From the NCBI RefSeq assembly GCF_033115175.1, contig NC_084831.1:11628540-11692539 (forward strand): DNA of 64,000 bases. Reading direction: 5' to 3'. Below are positions 12,901 through 25,900 of the stretch, piece by piece. Position numbers and translations under genes: made by a program. Under the pieces are notes generated by a model, which worked only from the letters and a program-made list of their open reading frames with translations, was not told the origin of the DNA and ran no database searches. The stretch is from Lepus europaeus. Lineage: Eukaryota > Chordata > Mammalia > Lagomorpha > Leporidae. The first letter of the stretch is position 1, and each line of letters opens with the position of its first letter.

Positions 12901-15900
12901 AGCAGTGCTCAGGGAGCTGGGCCTTGCCCCCTGCAGGTTGCACACACAACCCAAGCAGCAGCATCTTATGGCCCAAAGCTGGTGGCACAGAGTTCACTTC
13001 CGGGTCGTGCATCTCCATCAGGAGTGGGGAGGTCTGGGAGGGGCGCTGCATAGTCAGCAGGGAACAGGTGCACCTGCCGCCACGCACCAGGCCCGTCCGC
13101 GCGTTCCGCGGTGAGCTGAGGTTCAGCCTTCGGAGAGCGGCTTTGGGCTTCCGCCGTCAGAAAGCAGGTGGGGGCTTGCAGCTTGTGTGCAGGCACCGCA
13201 AACCGCAGGTGCGGCTGGGTCTGCCCGCCGGGCCTCGCACCAAGTGCTGGACGCCTGGCTGTTCCACCTTGGGCCTGGTCAAGGGCCCAAGGGGAGGACC
13301 TAGCAATGCCACAGCCCGGGAGCCCACAGCTGGAGCCACGGCCGAGTCTCCCGTGTGCCCTCGCTGGACACCAGGACCTGGCACCAAACCCCGGAGAGCC
13401 CTAGGCCCCCCCAGTCCGAGCGCAGGGCGCAGGCTCCAGGACAGCAGAGCCCGGTCCCTGGAACCCCGGGTGGCTCCCCAGCTGCCAGCGCTCAGGGCCA
13501 CCAGCATAGACTCCAGAAGGCCACCAGAGCCGGCAGCTCGAGAGCCAGTGACGCGGGGCCCCCAGCGCCCAAGTCACTGACACCCCCGGCACCGAGGACC
13601 AGGGCGAGGGTGTCCCTGGGCTGGGAATGGGCCATTCTCGGTTCTCGTGGGCCTGGGGCTGGGGGAGGCCCCGTCAGCCCCGCCCCATCGCATTCCAGAT
13701 GTTTCCCTCGACGTGGACTTGGGCCGTACCGGCAAGATGAAGAGAAGCCGCAGGAACAAGGTGAGACCCCCCCCCCCCGCTGCCGCCCTCCGGAACCTGG
13801 GGTGGCCCCCTCCCCCAGGGCACCTCCAGAGGGCTGGCAAGGCCCCAGAGTCTGGGGTCTCCAAGGCGTAGGGAACCCTGCCAGGGACGGCCACACAGGC
13901 CTCGGTGGGCACTAGCTTACGCCACGTGACCAGCACACGTGTGCTTCGTGGCCAAGAGCTCATCCTCTCTGCTCATATTTAAGGCGATTCAAACTCTCTG
14001 TGTCCTTAGTGAGAGGAGAGACAGAGAGATCTCAGAACGGTGCCCTCCCGGGGTCACGTTTGCAGGAAGCAGGGTTTGGGGGCGGAGGCAGGACTCGACC
14101 CCAGGCGCCCTGCCGTGGGGAGCAGCGTCCGAGAAGCACTGGATCCTCCGGGTCTCTCTCGGGCCATCTTGGGGTTGGGCCGGGGTCTTTTGCTCGCTGC
14201 CTCTTCCATCTGGAGCTCTGTTTTTGAACCCTGAACGGCCCAGGGGCTTTATAAAAACCTGCTGAGTGACTGGATGGAGGCAAGGAGGTGAGCCTCTGTA
14301 GAGGACGCTGTGGCGGTGAGCCGGAGTCAGACCCCAAGAGGGAGGAAGAGGAGGAGGCTGGGGTAGGGTAGGAAGAGGAAGAGGTGGGGGGGCTCAAGGT
14401 CTTCCCCCACAGGAGGCACCTGAGGCTGAAGGCACAGTTGGCAGAGAAAGATCCCAGAGAGGCAGCCTGGATCGTATGGTTATGGACAAGGCAGTGCAGG
14501 GCTGCCACGGACAGCTGTGCAGGCTGCTCACTGCAGAAGGATACTTGGGCCCTGGTGCAGGATGGCAGCCACCCGGGGGTGGACGAGAGGGCCATTAGGC
14601 TGGCAGTGCTCGGTGTGGTCCCCGAGGCCGGGTTCTGTTCCCTCCCGGGTGCCACGAGGCTGAGCCCTGCCCCGCGGTCGGCTGGAGATGAAGCGGAGGC
14701 CAGTGGGGCGGAGCGGTGGCTGCCGAGGCGGGCGAGGTCCCAGCCATCTTTCCCGCTGCAGCGTGGGCCTCAGCGTGCAGGGCTTGTAGGACACTGGGTG
14801 GACATCAGGGATGTCTGTGGGACAGGCCACAGGGGAGGGCTGGGGTAGGGAGGGTCTCCCCGGGGTTCTCGGCCCCTCACCCCGATCCAGGGTGGGCAGG
14901 GCAGCCTCTGTGCCCCAGGCGGACCGAGCGCCGCTGGCTCTTGAGGTCCCTTTCTGGGTGTGGAGGCGGTGCCCCTGTGCCTGGTGTGTACAGTTGTACA
15001 CGTTGTTCACTGCACAAGGGCGGGGTGACTCTGGGTAGCTCCAGCTCCCAGCCTACAATCCCTCTGTGAGTCTTTCAGCAAACCCAGAGCGGGCGTCTCA
15101 GGCTGCTAGGAGGGGTGGCCCGGGCCCCGTGCAGAACCCCCTTTCCCGAGCCCCCGGTCCCTCTGATGCCCAGATCTTCTTATTTGGCCCCAGAGAACCT
15201 GGCACTGGGGCCCTGAGGGCCATGGGGCCGTCCTGCTGGTGAACTGCGACCGGGACAGCGACAGGTCCAGGGACCCCGACCTCGATGACGGCCAGCTGAC
15301 GTCGCTGGCCGGTGAGCGACATGGTTGCTGGTGGTGGTGGGGAACCGGCCGGTGGGGCGCCTGGCCAATGAGCGACAGCGATCACGGGGTGTGTGTGTGT
15401 GTGAAACCATCTGGTGTAGGGGAGAGGGGACCCAGCCGGTGGAGGGAGGGCCCGGCTAGTGGGGGGGTTGTAAAGGCACCCCTGTCCCCAGACCTGAAGG
15501 ACATGTCCCCCATGGTGCTGAGCTGCGAAGGCCCGGACAGCGTCTTCGACAGCCACAGGCTGGTCTTGAACGTGCCCTCATCTGATGCCAAGAGACTGCG
15601 GGTCTTCTGTGCCCGGGGTGAGCGGCCGGGGTGGGAGTGGTGCACCCTCCCGGGGTGGGGCGTGGGGCGCCCTCCCTTCCCCCATTCTGGGGCGCCCTTC
15701 CCTCCCCCGTTCACCCCCATCTCTCCCAGTCCCCCCATTCATCACTCTGAAGCTGGCACGGCTGGTGTCCGACGTAGTGTCCCGGAAGGAGGGTCCGCAT
15801 TGGGCCCATTGTACGGGGAGGAAAACCGAGGCTCCGACGCACGAGTTCACTGTCACAGGACCAACCAGGAGCAGGGCGGGCATTTGGGTCCCGGCCCCTT

Positions 15901-18900
15901 GAACACCAAAGCCCCTCTCCTGTCCATGGCCTGGGACCCCTTCCCTCCTCTGCCTGCCCAGCACCGCCCAGGGGAGGCTGAGGCCTGGGCCCCGCCCCAT
16001 CCTCTCTGTCCCCAGAGTTCTTATTAATCAAAGCCGCAGCAAGAGGCTGAGTTAAAGGCAGAGAGAGAGAGAGAGAGAGAGTCCTCCACCCGCCGGTCCA
16101 CTCCCCAGATGGCCGAAACAGCAGGGCTGAGCCAGGCCAAGGCCAGGAGTCAGGAGCCCACCCGAGTCTCCGCATGGGCGGCAGGAGCCCACTGCCGGGA
16201 GTGGGACGGGAAGTGGAGCAGCGGGGATGTGGGGTCAAGGTCACTGCTGCCCCGTGCTGCCCGCCCCGTTTGCAACATTTCTAAGTGAACCGCTCCGTGG
16301 CGTTTAGCTCATCCCGCACGCCACATGCCCACCGCTGCCTCTTCCTCGTCCCCGGCGTCTTCACTATCCCGGATAAAAACAGCCGGCCACCGCTGGTCAC
16401 TGGCCACCTCCCCGGCCCCTCCCCGCCCTCTGCTCTCTGTCCCTGTGGCTTTCCTGCTCGGAAGACACAGCACGCGGCGGCGGGAAGTCCTCCAGGATCT
16501 CCCCAGCCTAGCGAGAACAGGCGCACGGTTGCTCTTAGGGATGACAGGTGCACCTCCCTGCACACTCTGTCCCCTCCTCCGGCCACAGCTGGGGTTCTGG
16601 TCCCCTTTTGTGTCGGGGCTTTGATCTCTCTGCCTGGCTCAGAGTTCTCACGGCTTCCCGAGAAACACACCGTGGCCCATTGTATAGATGAGGAATGAAC
16701 TCACTGAGCCACAGCCACGTGACGTGGGTGTGGCACGGCTGGACAGCGACCCAAGTAGCTGGCACCCCAGAGGCGGCTCTGCCCCTGGACTCCCACCATG
16801 GGGCTCCTGCCCATCCTGGGACCCCGCCCGGCCCTGGCCCCTGACCCTGGCTCTCGGCAGGTGGGGTGTCCCTCTCGGACTACAGGCAGGTGCTGGGGCC
16901 CCGGCTCCTGTCCTACGAAGTGGAGCGGCAGCCGGGGGAGCGGGAGGTGCGCTTCCACGTGGAGGGGCTCGCCTTCCCCGACGCCGACTTCGCAGGCGTG
17001 GTCTCCCTCAGCGTGAGTCTGCTGGACACCAGGGTACGTGCGGCTCGGGCCGAGGGCTGTGGGGGGCCGGGCTGGGGCTGGGCGCTGAGTCCTCCCTCCC
17101 TCCCCCCAGCCCCTGGCCGAGGTGCCCGTCTTCACAGACACCGTGACCTTCCGCGTGGCCCCCTGGATCATGACCCCCAACACCCAGCCCCCCCTGGAGC
17201 TGTATGTGTGCAGGTGAGGCCGCCCCACCCCCCTGCCCCGTGGCCCCGGATGGGGAGGGGTGAGGACAGGGTGCTGGCTGGCCCCTCGCTCAGACCGGCA
17301 GGGAGCGGGGCCCAGGACCAGAGCTGGTGTGCGTGGGCACCGCCCTGAAGCTCGGGCCTGGCCCAGGTCCCCGGCTGTGGCTCCCACCTCCTGGCCCCTG
17401 AGTGGTCTCATGGCTGCAGCCCTGGGGCACCCTGGGTGTGGCCTGGGCAGTAGCGGCCCTAGGGGGCCTCGTCTCCTGCATCTGCTGAGGACTCGGGAAC
17501 CCAGCCCAGCCCAGCCCAGCCCAGCTCTGGGCCATCTGCATCTCTCAGAACCTTGGGTGGGCTCCTTGCTGGGGGTGCGTGGGACAAGGCCCCGCCAGGC
17601 CTCTGTGGGGGGGCCGGATCCACAGACAGGGCCACAGCTGGGCTGCACACAAATCCCAAGGCCGGGATGGGGGTGGCCAGACAGGTTCGCTCTGCTGACC
17701 TGGGCCCAGGTGTGTGCAGGTGCTCAGAGCGTGTCCTGTCTGCCTGTGTGCTCACAGCCCCGCCCGGCCCTCGGCTTAGGCCAGGCCAAGGAACAGGAGG
17801 AGCCGGGGCGCCTGCCCCCTACAGCTCCAGGACTAGACATTCAGGCCCAGGTCACCTCCAGGGCGGCCTCTCGGATTACCTGTGCCGGCTTAGGTGCCTC
17901 GCTCTGGGCTCCACCGCCTGGGCGTAGCCCTGCTCACTGTCACTTGGTCTGGGGACGTCCCCTGGGTCCCCCACGAGCCTGGAGCTTCTCTAGGGTAGAG
18001 ACCGTGTCTGCACCTCTGCACCCCGGGGGCCACCCAGAGCCCAGCACAGGCTGAATCCAGGCCACGCTGGCCCCCGCCCCGGCCCTGGCCCCGGCCACAG
18101 GCCCTCGCCACGCTCCCGCCTCCCTGTCTTTGCAGCGTGGTGGACCCGCACGGCTCCAATGAGAAGTTTCTGGCCGACCTGGCCTCGCTGGCGTCGAAGG
18201 CCGACTGCAGGCTGGTGGTCTGCCCGCGGGCGGAGAATCGCAATGACCGCTGGATCCAGGTGCGGGCGGAAGCCGCGTGGGAGGGGCAAGGCCTGGGGTA
18301 GGGGAGCCTGCAGGGGTCCTGCCCCTCCTCGGGCTCCTGGAAGAGGCCCCGGCCTCCCTCCCAATGCCCTAGGACCAGCCGGAAACCCCTCCCACCTCCG
18401 CGCCTGCACCCCGCCCAGGTCTGCCCGGGGCCACCTGTCTGATAGCGCCTGTGCGGGTCCGGTGCCTTCATTCCCCCCCTCCCCCTCTCTCCCAGGACGA
18501 GATGGAGTTTGGCTACGTGGAGGCCCCGCACAAGTCCTTCCCCGTGGTCTTTGACTCGCCCCGGAACAGAGGCCTGAGGGACTTCCCCTTGAAGAGGATC
18601 CTGGTACGCCGAGGCGGAGTGGGGAGGGGGCCGGGGCCGGGTGGGCCCTCCTATGGGAGCCCCCAGCGAGGCCTCTCCTGCAAAGATGGGGGCCCGCAGA
18701 CACGGGAAGTGGGGGGCAGCCAGCCGGGCAGCCAGGGAGGGGCTGGGGCAGGACGAGCTAAGGATATGCAAACCACATGCAAATAGGCAGCCGTGCCCAT
18801 TGCCCCTTTTCTGGGACTCTGCAGTTCTAGGTAGGGGCCTGTTTTCCAAAGGGAAATCAACAGAAGAGTCAGCCCCAGGGAGACCAAGCCGCCTGTTTTG

Positions 18901-19945
18901 GGGGGAGGGGGCACCCCTGGTGAGCCCCCCTGGCCCCGGTTCTAAGGGCCAGAGCCTCTCCTCAGATAGAGAATGCTTTCTGAACACCCGCTGTGTGCCA
19001 GGCACTGTGCTACCTCCTGTGCTCAGGATGGCAACAGCTGCACCTGCCATCGTGTAGCGAGTTCCAGCACTGTCTCCCCTAGCATGTCACCGGCTACCTC
19101 ATTTAGCTGACAGGGCACACCTATGGACAGAGCTATTCTAAGTCCTTCTTTGCGAATGAGGAAACTGAAGGTCGGGAGGTTACGGAACTTGCCCAAGGCC
19201 ACCCAGTAAGTTAGTGGTGACATCAGGATGTGGAACCAGAGAGGCTGCCCCCACATTCCCGCCCTTGGGCTCCTGTCTTTGGAGTGGCCCTGCTGCTGGT
19301 TGACCCCGTGCCAGTCCAGGGTGGGGTGCCGGGGCAGGGGGCTGAGGGCCTGCAGAGCCGGTGGGGACGTTGGCCCCAACCTGGAGAGGTCGGGCAAGTG
19401 CTCGGCCGGGGGACACCTGGCCCCCAGCCCCAGGCTGCACCTGTGGGGCCAGGGGGCTTCCGTGGGTTTCTGCTCTCATCTCCGTGATCTCGAATCTGCT
19501 GCTTTCTTTGGGGTTAGTTTGCTCTTTTCCCAGCTTGCAATGGAAGCTAAGATCTTCAACCTTTCCCTACGGTACAGGCGCTTAAAAACCCATGGAAGGT
19601 GGAATTTAAAGATAAGCTTGTTTTAATGTGAAAAATGTAAACCTATGCATATAGGGGGACTTCAAAAAGTTATAGGGGCCGGCGCCGTGGCTTAACAGGC
19701 TAATCCTCTGCCTGTGGCGCCTGCACACCGGGTTCTAGTCCCGGTTGGGGCGCCGGATTCTGTCCCGGTTGCCCCTCTTCCAGGCCAGCTCTCTGCTGTG
19801 GCCCGGGAAGGCAGTGGAGGATGGCCCAAGTGCTTGGGCCCTGCACCCCATGGGAGACCAGGAGAAGCACCTGGCTCCTGGCTTCAGATCGGTGCAGCGC
19901 ACCGGCCATAGAGGCCACTTGGGGGGTGAACCAACGGGAGGAAGA

Positions 19946-19990
<45 letters not shown>

Positions 19991-22900
19991 AACTCTGCTT
20001 GGCAAAAAAAAAAAAAAAAAAGTTATAGGAGGGGTGGCGTTTCCGTTACTGGGGGGTGGTATTTCTGCCATGGGGGGATGGGTGGGTGTCTTGCTGGTGG
20101 TTGACATACCGCGTCCCACATCCGGGTACCTGGGTTTTAACCCAGCTCCGGCTCTCGACTGCAGCTTCCCGCTGACGCCTCCCTGGGAGGCAGCAGCGAT
20201 GGCCCACGTGACGGTCCCTGCCGACCACGTGACTGGGTCCCTGCCGACCACGTGACTGGGTCCCTGCCACCCACGTGACTGGGTCCCTGCCGCCCATGTG
20301 ACTGGGTCCCTGCCGACCACGTGACTGGGTCCCTGCCACCCACGTGACTGGGTCCCTGCCGACCACGTGACTGGGTCCCTGCCGCCCACGTGGGGCACCC
20401 GGCGTGGGGCCTGGCTCCCAGCTCCAGCCCCTGCTTGTCCCCGGCTGTTACAGGCAGCTGGGAGTGAACGCGGGAGCGCGAGCTCCGTCTCAGGTCGGAA
20501 AGAAAATGTGCAGGGCACGGCGTGTTATGAGAACGCTTTGCATCGAGTTCAAAATTTTTTGCATCAAAATAACTGATTTTTCTGTTTTTATATAAAAAAA
20601 GGAGATTCGTGTATTTGAAAGGCAGAGTTACAGACAGGGCGGGGGTGGGGGGGGAGGTCTTCCATCCGCTGGTTCACTCCCCAGTTGGCCACAACGGCCT
20701 GGACTGGGCCAGCCCCAGCCAGGAGCAGGACCTCCATCCGGGTCTCCCACGTGGGTGCAGGGGCCCAGGCACGTGGGCCGCCTTCCGCTGCTTGCCCAGG
20801 TGCGTTAGCAGGGAGCTGGATCGGAAGTGGAGCTGGGACTCGAACCGGTGCTTAACCCTCTGGGCCGACGCTGGCCCGAGCGCCTCCCCTAGACGCGGCT
20901 TCCCGGAGTTCTAAGAGCCCGGGGCTGGCCTCCCGGGCCGCTTCGCCAGGATTCTGAGCGCGCCGCACCGGGGCGCCGCACCGGGGGGCCGGGGGACCGG
21001 GGGACCGGGGGCGCCTTTCGCTGCGGCTCTCCACGGGGGTTTGCTCTGGGGTCAGGGACGGCTGCTCCTTGCCAGGCGCCCGCGGTCTTCCGGTTATGCG
21101 GTTATCCCGTTGTCCACCGGGGCTTGCGTTGCACGGAGCCCAGAGAGCGGGGGTGCGGGGGGGGGGGGGGGGTTGTGAGAAGCTGCCCGAGATGCTTTCT
21201 CAGGCAGGAAGACCAGGGGGCGGGAGGTCCCCCAGTCCCCCCATCCCCCATCCCCCTATCCCCCCAAGAGCCGCCCCTTCTGCCCTAACTGACCCCTCCT
21301 TCTGGGGGCGGGGTCTCGCTGCTCCTCCCCTAGGGTCCTGACTTTGGATATGTGACCCGGGAGACCCTAACTTCCGGCGCCTCCAGCCTCGACTCCTTCG
21401 GCAACCTGGACGTCAGCCCGCCCGTCACGGTGGGCGGCAAGAACTACCCCCTGGGCCGGATCCTCATCGGCGGCAGCTTCCCCAGGTGCGAGGCCGGGGC
21501 CGGGGGAGGGCTGGACCACCCACGGCATCCATCCCTAGGCCCCAGGTCCCCAGCAGGGCACCCGGCCTGGGAGGTGGCCTTAGCCTCTGCCCAGGAAACC
21601 TGGAGTTGTGGGCTCTCCCTGCAGAACCTCCCAGAACCTTAGGGGGGAACTCGCAAGCTCGTGGCCCAGGGCCTTGGGGCCTCCCCTGGTTTTAGGGGCT
21701 CCGTTAGTCCCCAGCCTGCACTGTGTCCGCAGGGGGCCTCCCCAAAAAGCCGGAAGCCCAGGCAGAGCTGCAGAGGTGACCGCCCGGCACTGAGGCAGGG
21801 GGATGGACTCGGTGATTTCTTCCGAAAGGGCCCAGAGGTCGCCAGGGCGGGTGGCTGAGGTCAGGGTGTGTTTGGCCAGGCTGCCGGGTGACAGAAGTGA
21901 CCCGGTGGGTCCCACCCCCTGGCTGTGATGGGGCAGGAAGCGAGGTATTTGGGGTTTAGCGCTCCGGCCACGGGCCACACCCTCCGGCGGGACGGAGGAA
22001 TGAGGTGTGGGTGCGCTGCTTCCTCCCTGAGGTCTGCCCCCTGCCCCCCGCGCCCGGTGCCAGCCTGCTGGTGGGGTGAGCGTGGAGCGTGGGCGTGCCC
22101 CAACGCCCCCAGCCCCACCCCGACCCCTGGCTGCCCTCAGACCCGAGGCCCAGGGAAGACGGGCGGTGCTGGGACGTGAACCCGGCGGCCTCAGGTCTCC
22201 GGGGCAGGCGAGGCGAGGCGCCCTGGCAGCCACCCAGGCGGGGAGCAGGTGCCCCGGCTGGTGCCTGGGGCGGAGGATGGCCGGGGCAGGAGCGGGCTCA
22301 ACCTGACACAGCGGGGGCTGGGCCCTGGCCACTCCCTGTGGGCAGCTTTCCTGCGACCTGGGCTTGAGTCCGGCCTTGCCGCTTAACGCTGGACCTGTCG
22401 CCCAGCCGGTGCCGGGCACACAGTGGGTGCTGTTTCTGTGAAGACGTCTGGTGTGTGCCAGGCACTGCTGAGGGGGCCGGGGGTCTATGAGGGAACAGAA
22501 CAGATGCTTGTTAAGTGCACAGTTTACTTGGTGCTCCATGCCTCAGTCGCCTTGTCTGTAAAATGGGCCTAATAGAGACCCCCATCCCAGCTGCATAACC
22601 AGCATTCCGGGGGGCAGAGAATCCACGTGAGCCGGCTCTCAGTGCCCCGCCGCTGCCCCGCCGGCCTCCAGCCTGGGCCCGCCTTGCAGCAGGTTGGGAC
22701 CGTGGGACAAAGTTAATTGACCACCTACTATGCGCCACGCCCATTTAGTTCTTGCAAGCTTGGGACTATCAGGGTTCCCATTTTGTTCTTGATTTTTTTA
22801 TTTCAAGATTTTTTTTTTTTTTTACTGGAAAAGCAGAGAAAGTTGATGGACAGAGACTCTGCCATCCACCAGCTGGCTCCCCACATGCCTGTGACAGCCA

Positions 22901-25900
22901 GAGCTGGCCAGGCCGACGCCAGGAGCCAGGAGCTCCACCCTGGTCTCCCCTGTGGGTGGTGGGGACTTAAGTACCCGAGCGGCCACTCCCGGGGTGTGCA
23001 TGAGCAGGAAGCTGGGACTGGTGGAGCCCGGGCCCAGCATGGGGGGGGCACTCCAGGTAGCACCTTGACCGCGTGCTGCGTGCCTGCCCCTGCTGTCCCA
23101 TTTCACAGATGAGAACACCGAGGCTCAGGAGGGCAAAGTCACGTGCATCCGTCTGCCCTTTTCATGACTTTGTCCTCTCTGCAGGGCTGGGGATGCAGGA
23201 CAGCCGAGGAGTGCGCCCCGGGCAGTTTGTTGTCTAAGGAGCACGAGCAGTGTTGGTCTGATGGGATCGCTCAGCGGCTGAGGCGGGTGTCAGGGAAGAC
23301 TTCCTGGGGTGGCGGTGACATGGACCTGTCACGGAGAAGGGAGCGAGGCAAAGTGTGCCAGGCAGAGGGCGCCGCACGGGCCACAGCCTGGGGGCCGGAG
23401 AGAGCACGGCTCGGGGAGGCTGGAGAGGTGGCAGGGGCAGGGGCGGGGCAGGGCTCCTCCAATGCTCAGGTGGTCCCTGCCCCAGCCCAGCAGCAGCCTG
23501 GGGAGCCGGCCTGGGGCACAGAGCTCAGCAAATGGGGCTCAGGAGTGGGAGGGGCTCTCGGGGGGGGGGGGTCTCCGAGGACTCTGCTCCGATCCCTGGC
23601 CCGGGCTCCTGCCCCAGCCTCTAGCTCACCCTGCGGCCGGGGGAGCCGAGCTGGGAGCCCTGGCTCAGCCATGCCCATCGGTCTGCTCTGGGGGTCCCCA
23701 GGCACGGAACAAGGGCCTGGAAGGCGGGCAGGGGTTTCTGCTATGGCCGCACCCAGAGCTGAGACAGGAATAGGGCCCTCCACAGACAGTCGGAGTCCTG
23801 GGATTCCGGGAGGGCTAGATCCTGGCCCACGGCGTGTTAGTGGCACGGTGGGAATCCCACTGGTGCCTCTGCTCCTGCCTTGGCTGCTCCTCGGTGGTGA
23901 ACGGGGGCTACGTTCTAGTATATTCTATCAGAGAGGGACAGCGAGCAAACCCGGAGGGCGGGTGAGAATTGCACAGACTGCGTGGAGAAAGGCGCATCAC
24001 GTACCTCTTCCAACCCCCGGCCGCTCGCCTGTAGCCCTGGGCTGCTGGCCCCGCCTCACAAGGCTGTTGTGACGATTACGTGAGGTGACCCGGGCGGCGC
24101 TTCTGTGTGGGGCTCAATGCAGAGGGTCGGTAGATTCTGCCCAAGCTTTGGTGAGGACCTGACATTTAAACAGAGCCCTGAAGGCCATAGGGGAGTCAAA
24201 GAAGCGGCTACTCAGGAAAAGAATGTCCCGGGCATTGGAAATCGCCTGTGCAAAGGCCCTGAGGCAGGAGACATTAGAACAACAGGGAGCCCAGTGGGGC
24301 TGGAGCAGATGGGGTAAGGAGCCGAGCGGTGGGGAGTGAGGCCGGGCTTGTGTGGGTATCAGAGAGCTCGTGAGGATTCACTAAGACACGTAGTGTGAGC
24401 TTAGAGTAGGCACATAGTGGGTGCTCAGCAAACATCGGTTCCCGGCTCTGCAGGCCTGGGTTCTGCACCCTCTGCGTGCTGCATTGGAAACATTCTTTGA
24501 GCAACTCTGCCACCTAGTGGTGGCTTTGAGGATGACTCGGAGACGGAGCCACCTTTGGGCTGGAGTCATCTGGTCCATGCCCCTGCCCACCACGCAGAGG
24601 GCTGAGAGCACGGGGGGGGGGGGGGGGGGGGGGGCTTCCTCATCCCCAGCCTTATCTGCTTTGGGTTCCTGCTGCTTCCGTAGGGACACATTCTCACCAT
24701 TTTAAAATAAACCCTTTAAAGTTGCCAACACGCGATTAAAATAACAGAAACCCCAGAGAAATCTTTCCCGTAATCCAGCCCAACCTTTGAGTCAGGCCCT
24801 TCACCCGTTGCTGCCCGGGGGGGTGGGGGGGGTCTGTGGCACGTGCCAGTCGTGGGGACCGTGGGCTGTGTATTACACAGAGCCTCCGATCCCGCGGTTT
24901 CGCGGCAGGGGTGGGGGGTGAGGTCTGTTGTGTGCGGAGCTGAGGCTGTGGCAGGAGCACCTTAGAGACCCTGGCCTTCCTGGAGCTCATAGCCCAGTGG
25001 GGTGGAGGCGGGAGACTAGCGAGACCCAGGAAGGCCAGGTGGTCCCTGGGGCAAGAGAGCGATGGGGCCGGGGCGGGCGCTAGGGGGCGCTGCAGCCTTC
25101 AGAGACAGAGTGCATTGGGGAGGTGCAGCCCTGGGTCGGTGGGGGACGGGCAGAGGCCTCGTAGGGGCCCCGTGAGGACCTGCAGCTACCGTGCGTGCGT
25201 GAGATGGCAGTGACCCCGGGGTTTAGCCAGGTCTCCACGTGGTCTGAGCAGGGAGAGGGACAGGCCGCTGGGTCGTCAGTGTCCGTGGGCTGCGTGGTGG
25301 CGGCAGGGCTACTGTCCCGAGTCTGAGGCCGGGAGCCGGCATGGGTTCTTGTCCGGGTCGCGTCCTCAGGCCGGGCCAGCAAGTGCAAGGCGAGACGCGA
25401 CCCTGTCTGAGCAGGGAGCGTGTGCTGGTGTCTGCGCGCGGCCAGGGCGGGGGGGGGGGGGGGGAGTGCAGCAAGGCATTCTGATTAAAAAAAAAAAAAG
25501 TGATTTGTTTATCGGGAAGGCAGAGGGCGGGGGAGATCCTGCAGCCGCTGGTTCGCTCCCCGAGTGGCCACGGCAGCCAGCTGTGAGCCAGGCTGAGCAG
25601 GACCCCGTCCGGGTCTCCCAGGTGGGTGCAGGGACCCCAGCACTGGGGCGCCTTCTGCCGCTCGCCCCCAGCAGGGAGCTGGGTTGCGAGCAGAGCAGCT
25701 GGGGCTCCAAGCAGCACTCCAGCCTGGGACGCTGGGGTCGCAAGCAGCGGCTTCACCCGCTGCACCCCTGCGCCGGCCCCGACGTTCTGACTTGTGCGTC
25801 ACCCCTCAGCCTCAGCCGCCGGGCCTGTGAAATGGGGCGTTGCCTGCCTAAGACGTCTTGGGGGTCCCTCCACGCACACGCGGCCTTGGGTGACGTCTTC

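Larger units (their letters stand above)
18604..21333 (+). other. PADI1 intron 10 (2.7 kb)
   Basis: It contains, in order, a MIR (18965-19215), a young CSINE (19675-20016), the 23-bp CACGTG minisatellite (20203-20394), an older CSINE (20590-20877), a CpG-rich patch (20878-21135) and a 16-base poly(G) run (21157-21172). I see no exon. Confidence 0.85.

Noticed and set aside
17890-19050. 386-residue minus-strand open frame
   Set aside because: It crosses PADI1 exons 9-10 and introns, is Pro/Arg/Gly-rich from GC bias, and has no recognisable domain. It is a shadow of GC-rich DNA.
20137-20366. Minus-strand frames encoding repeated Ser-Arg-Gly-Arg-Gln-Gly-Pro peptides
   Set aside because: They are a translation of the 23-bp minisatellite. 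Because 23 is not a multiple of 3, all three frames repeat, which mimics a repeat protein.
20203-20394. CRISPR-like regular repeats
   Set aside because: The repeats are contiguous with no unique spacers and lie in a mammalian intron, so this is a minisatellite.
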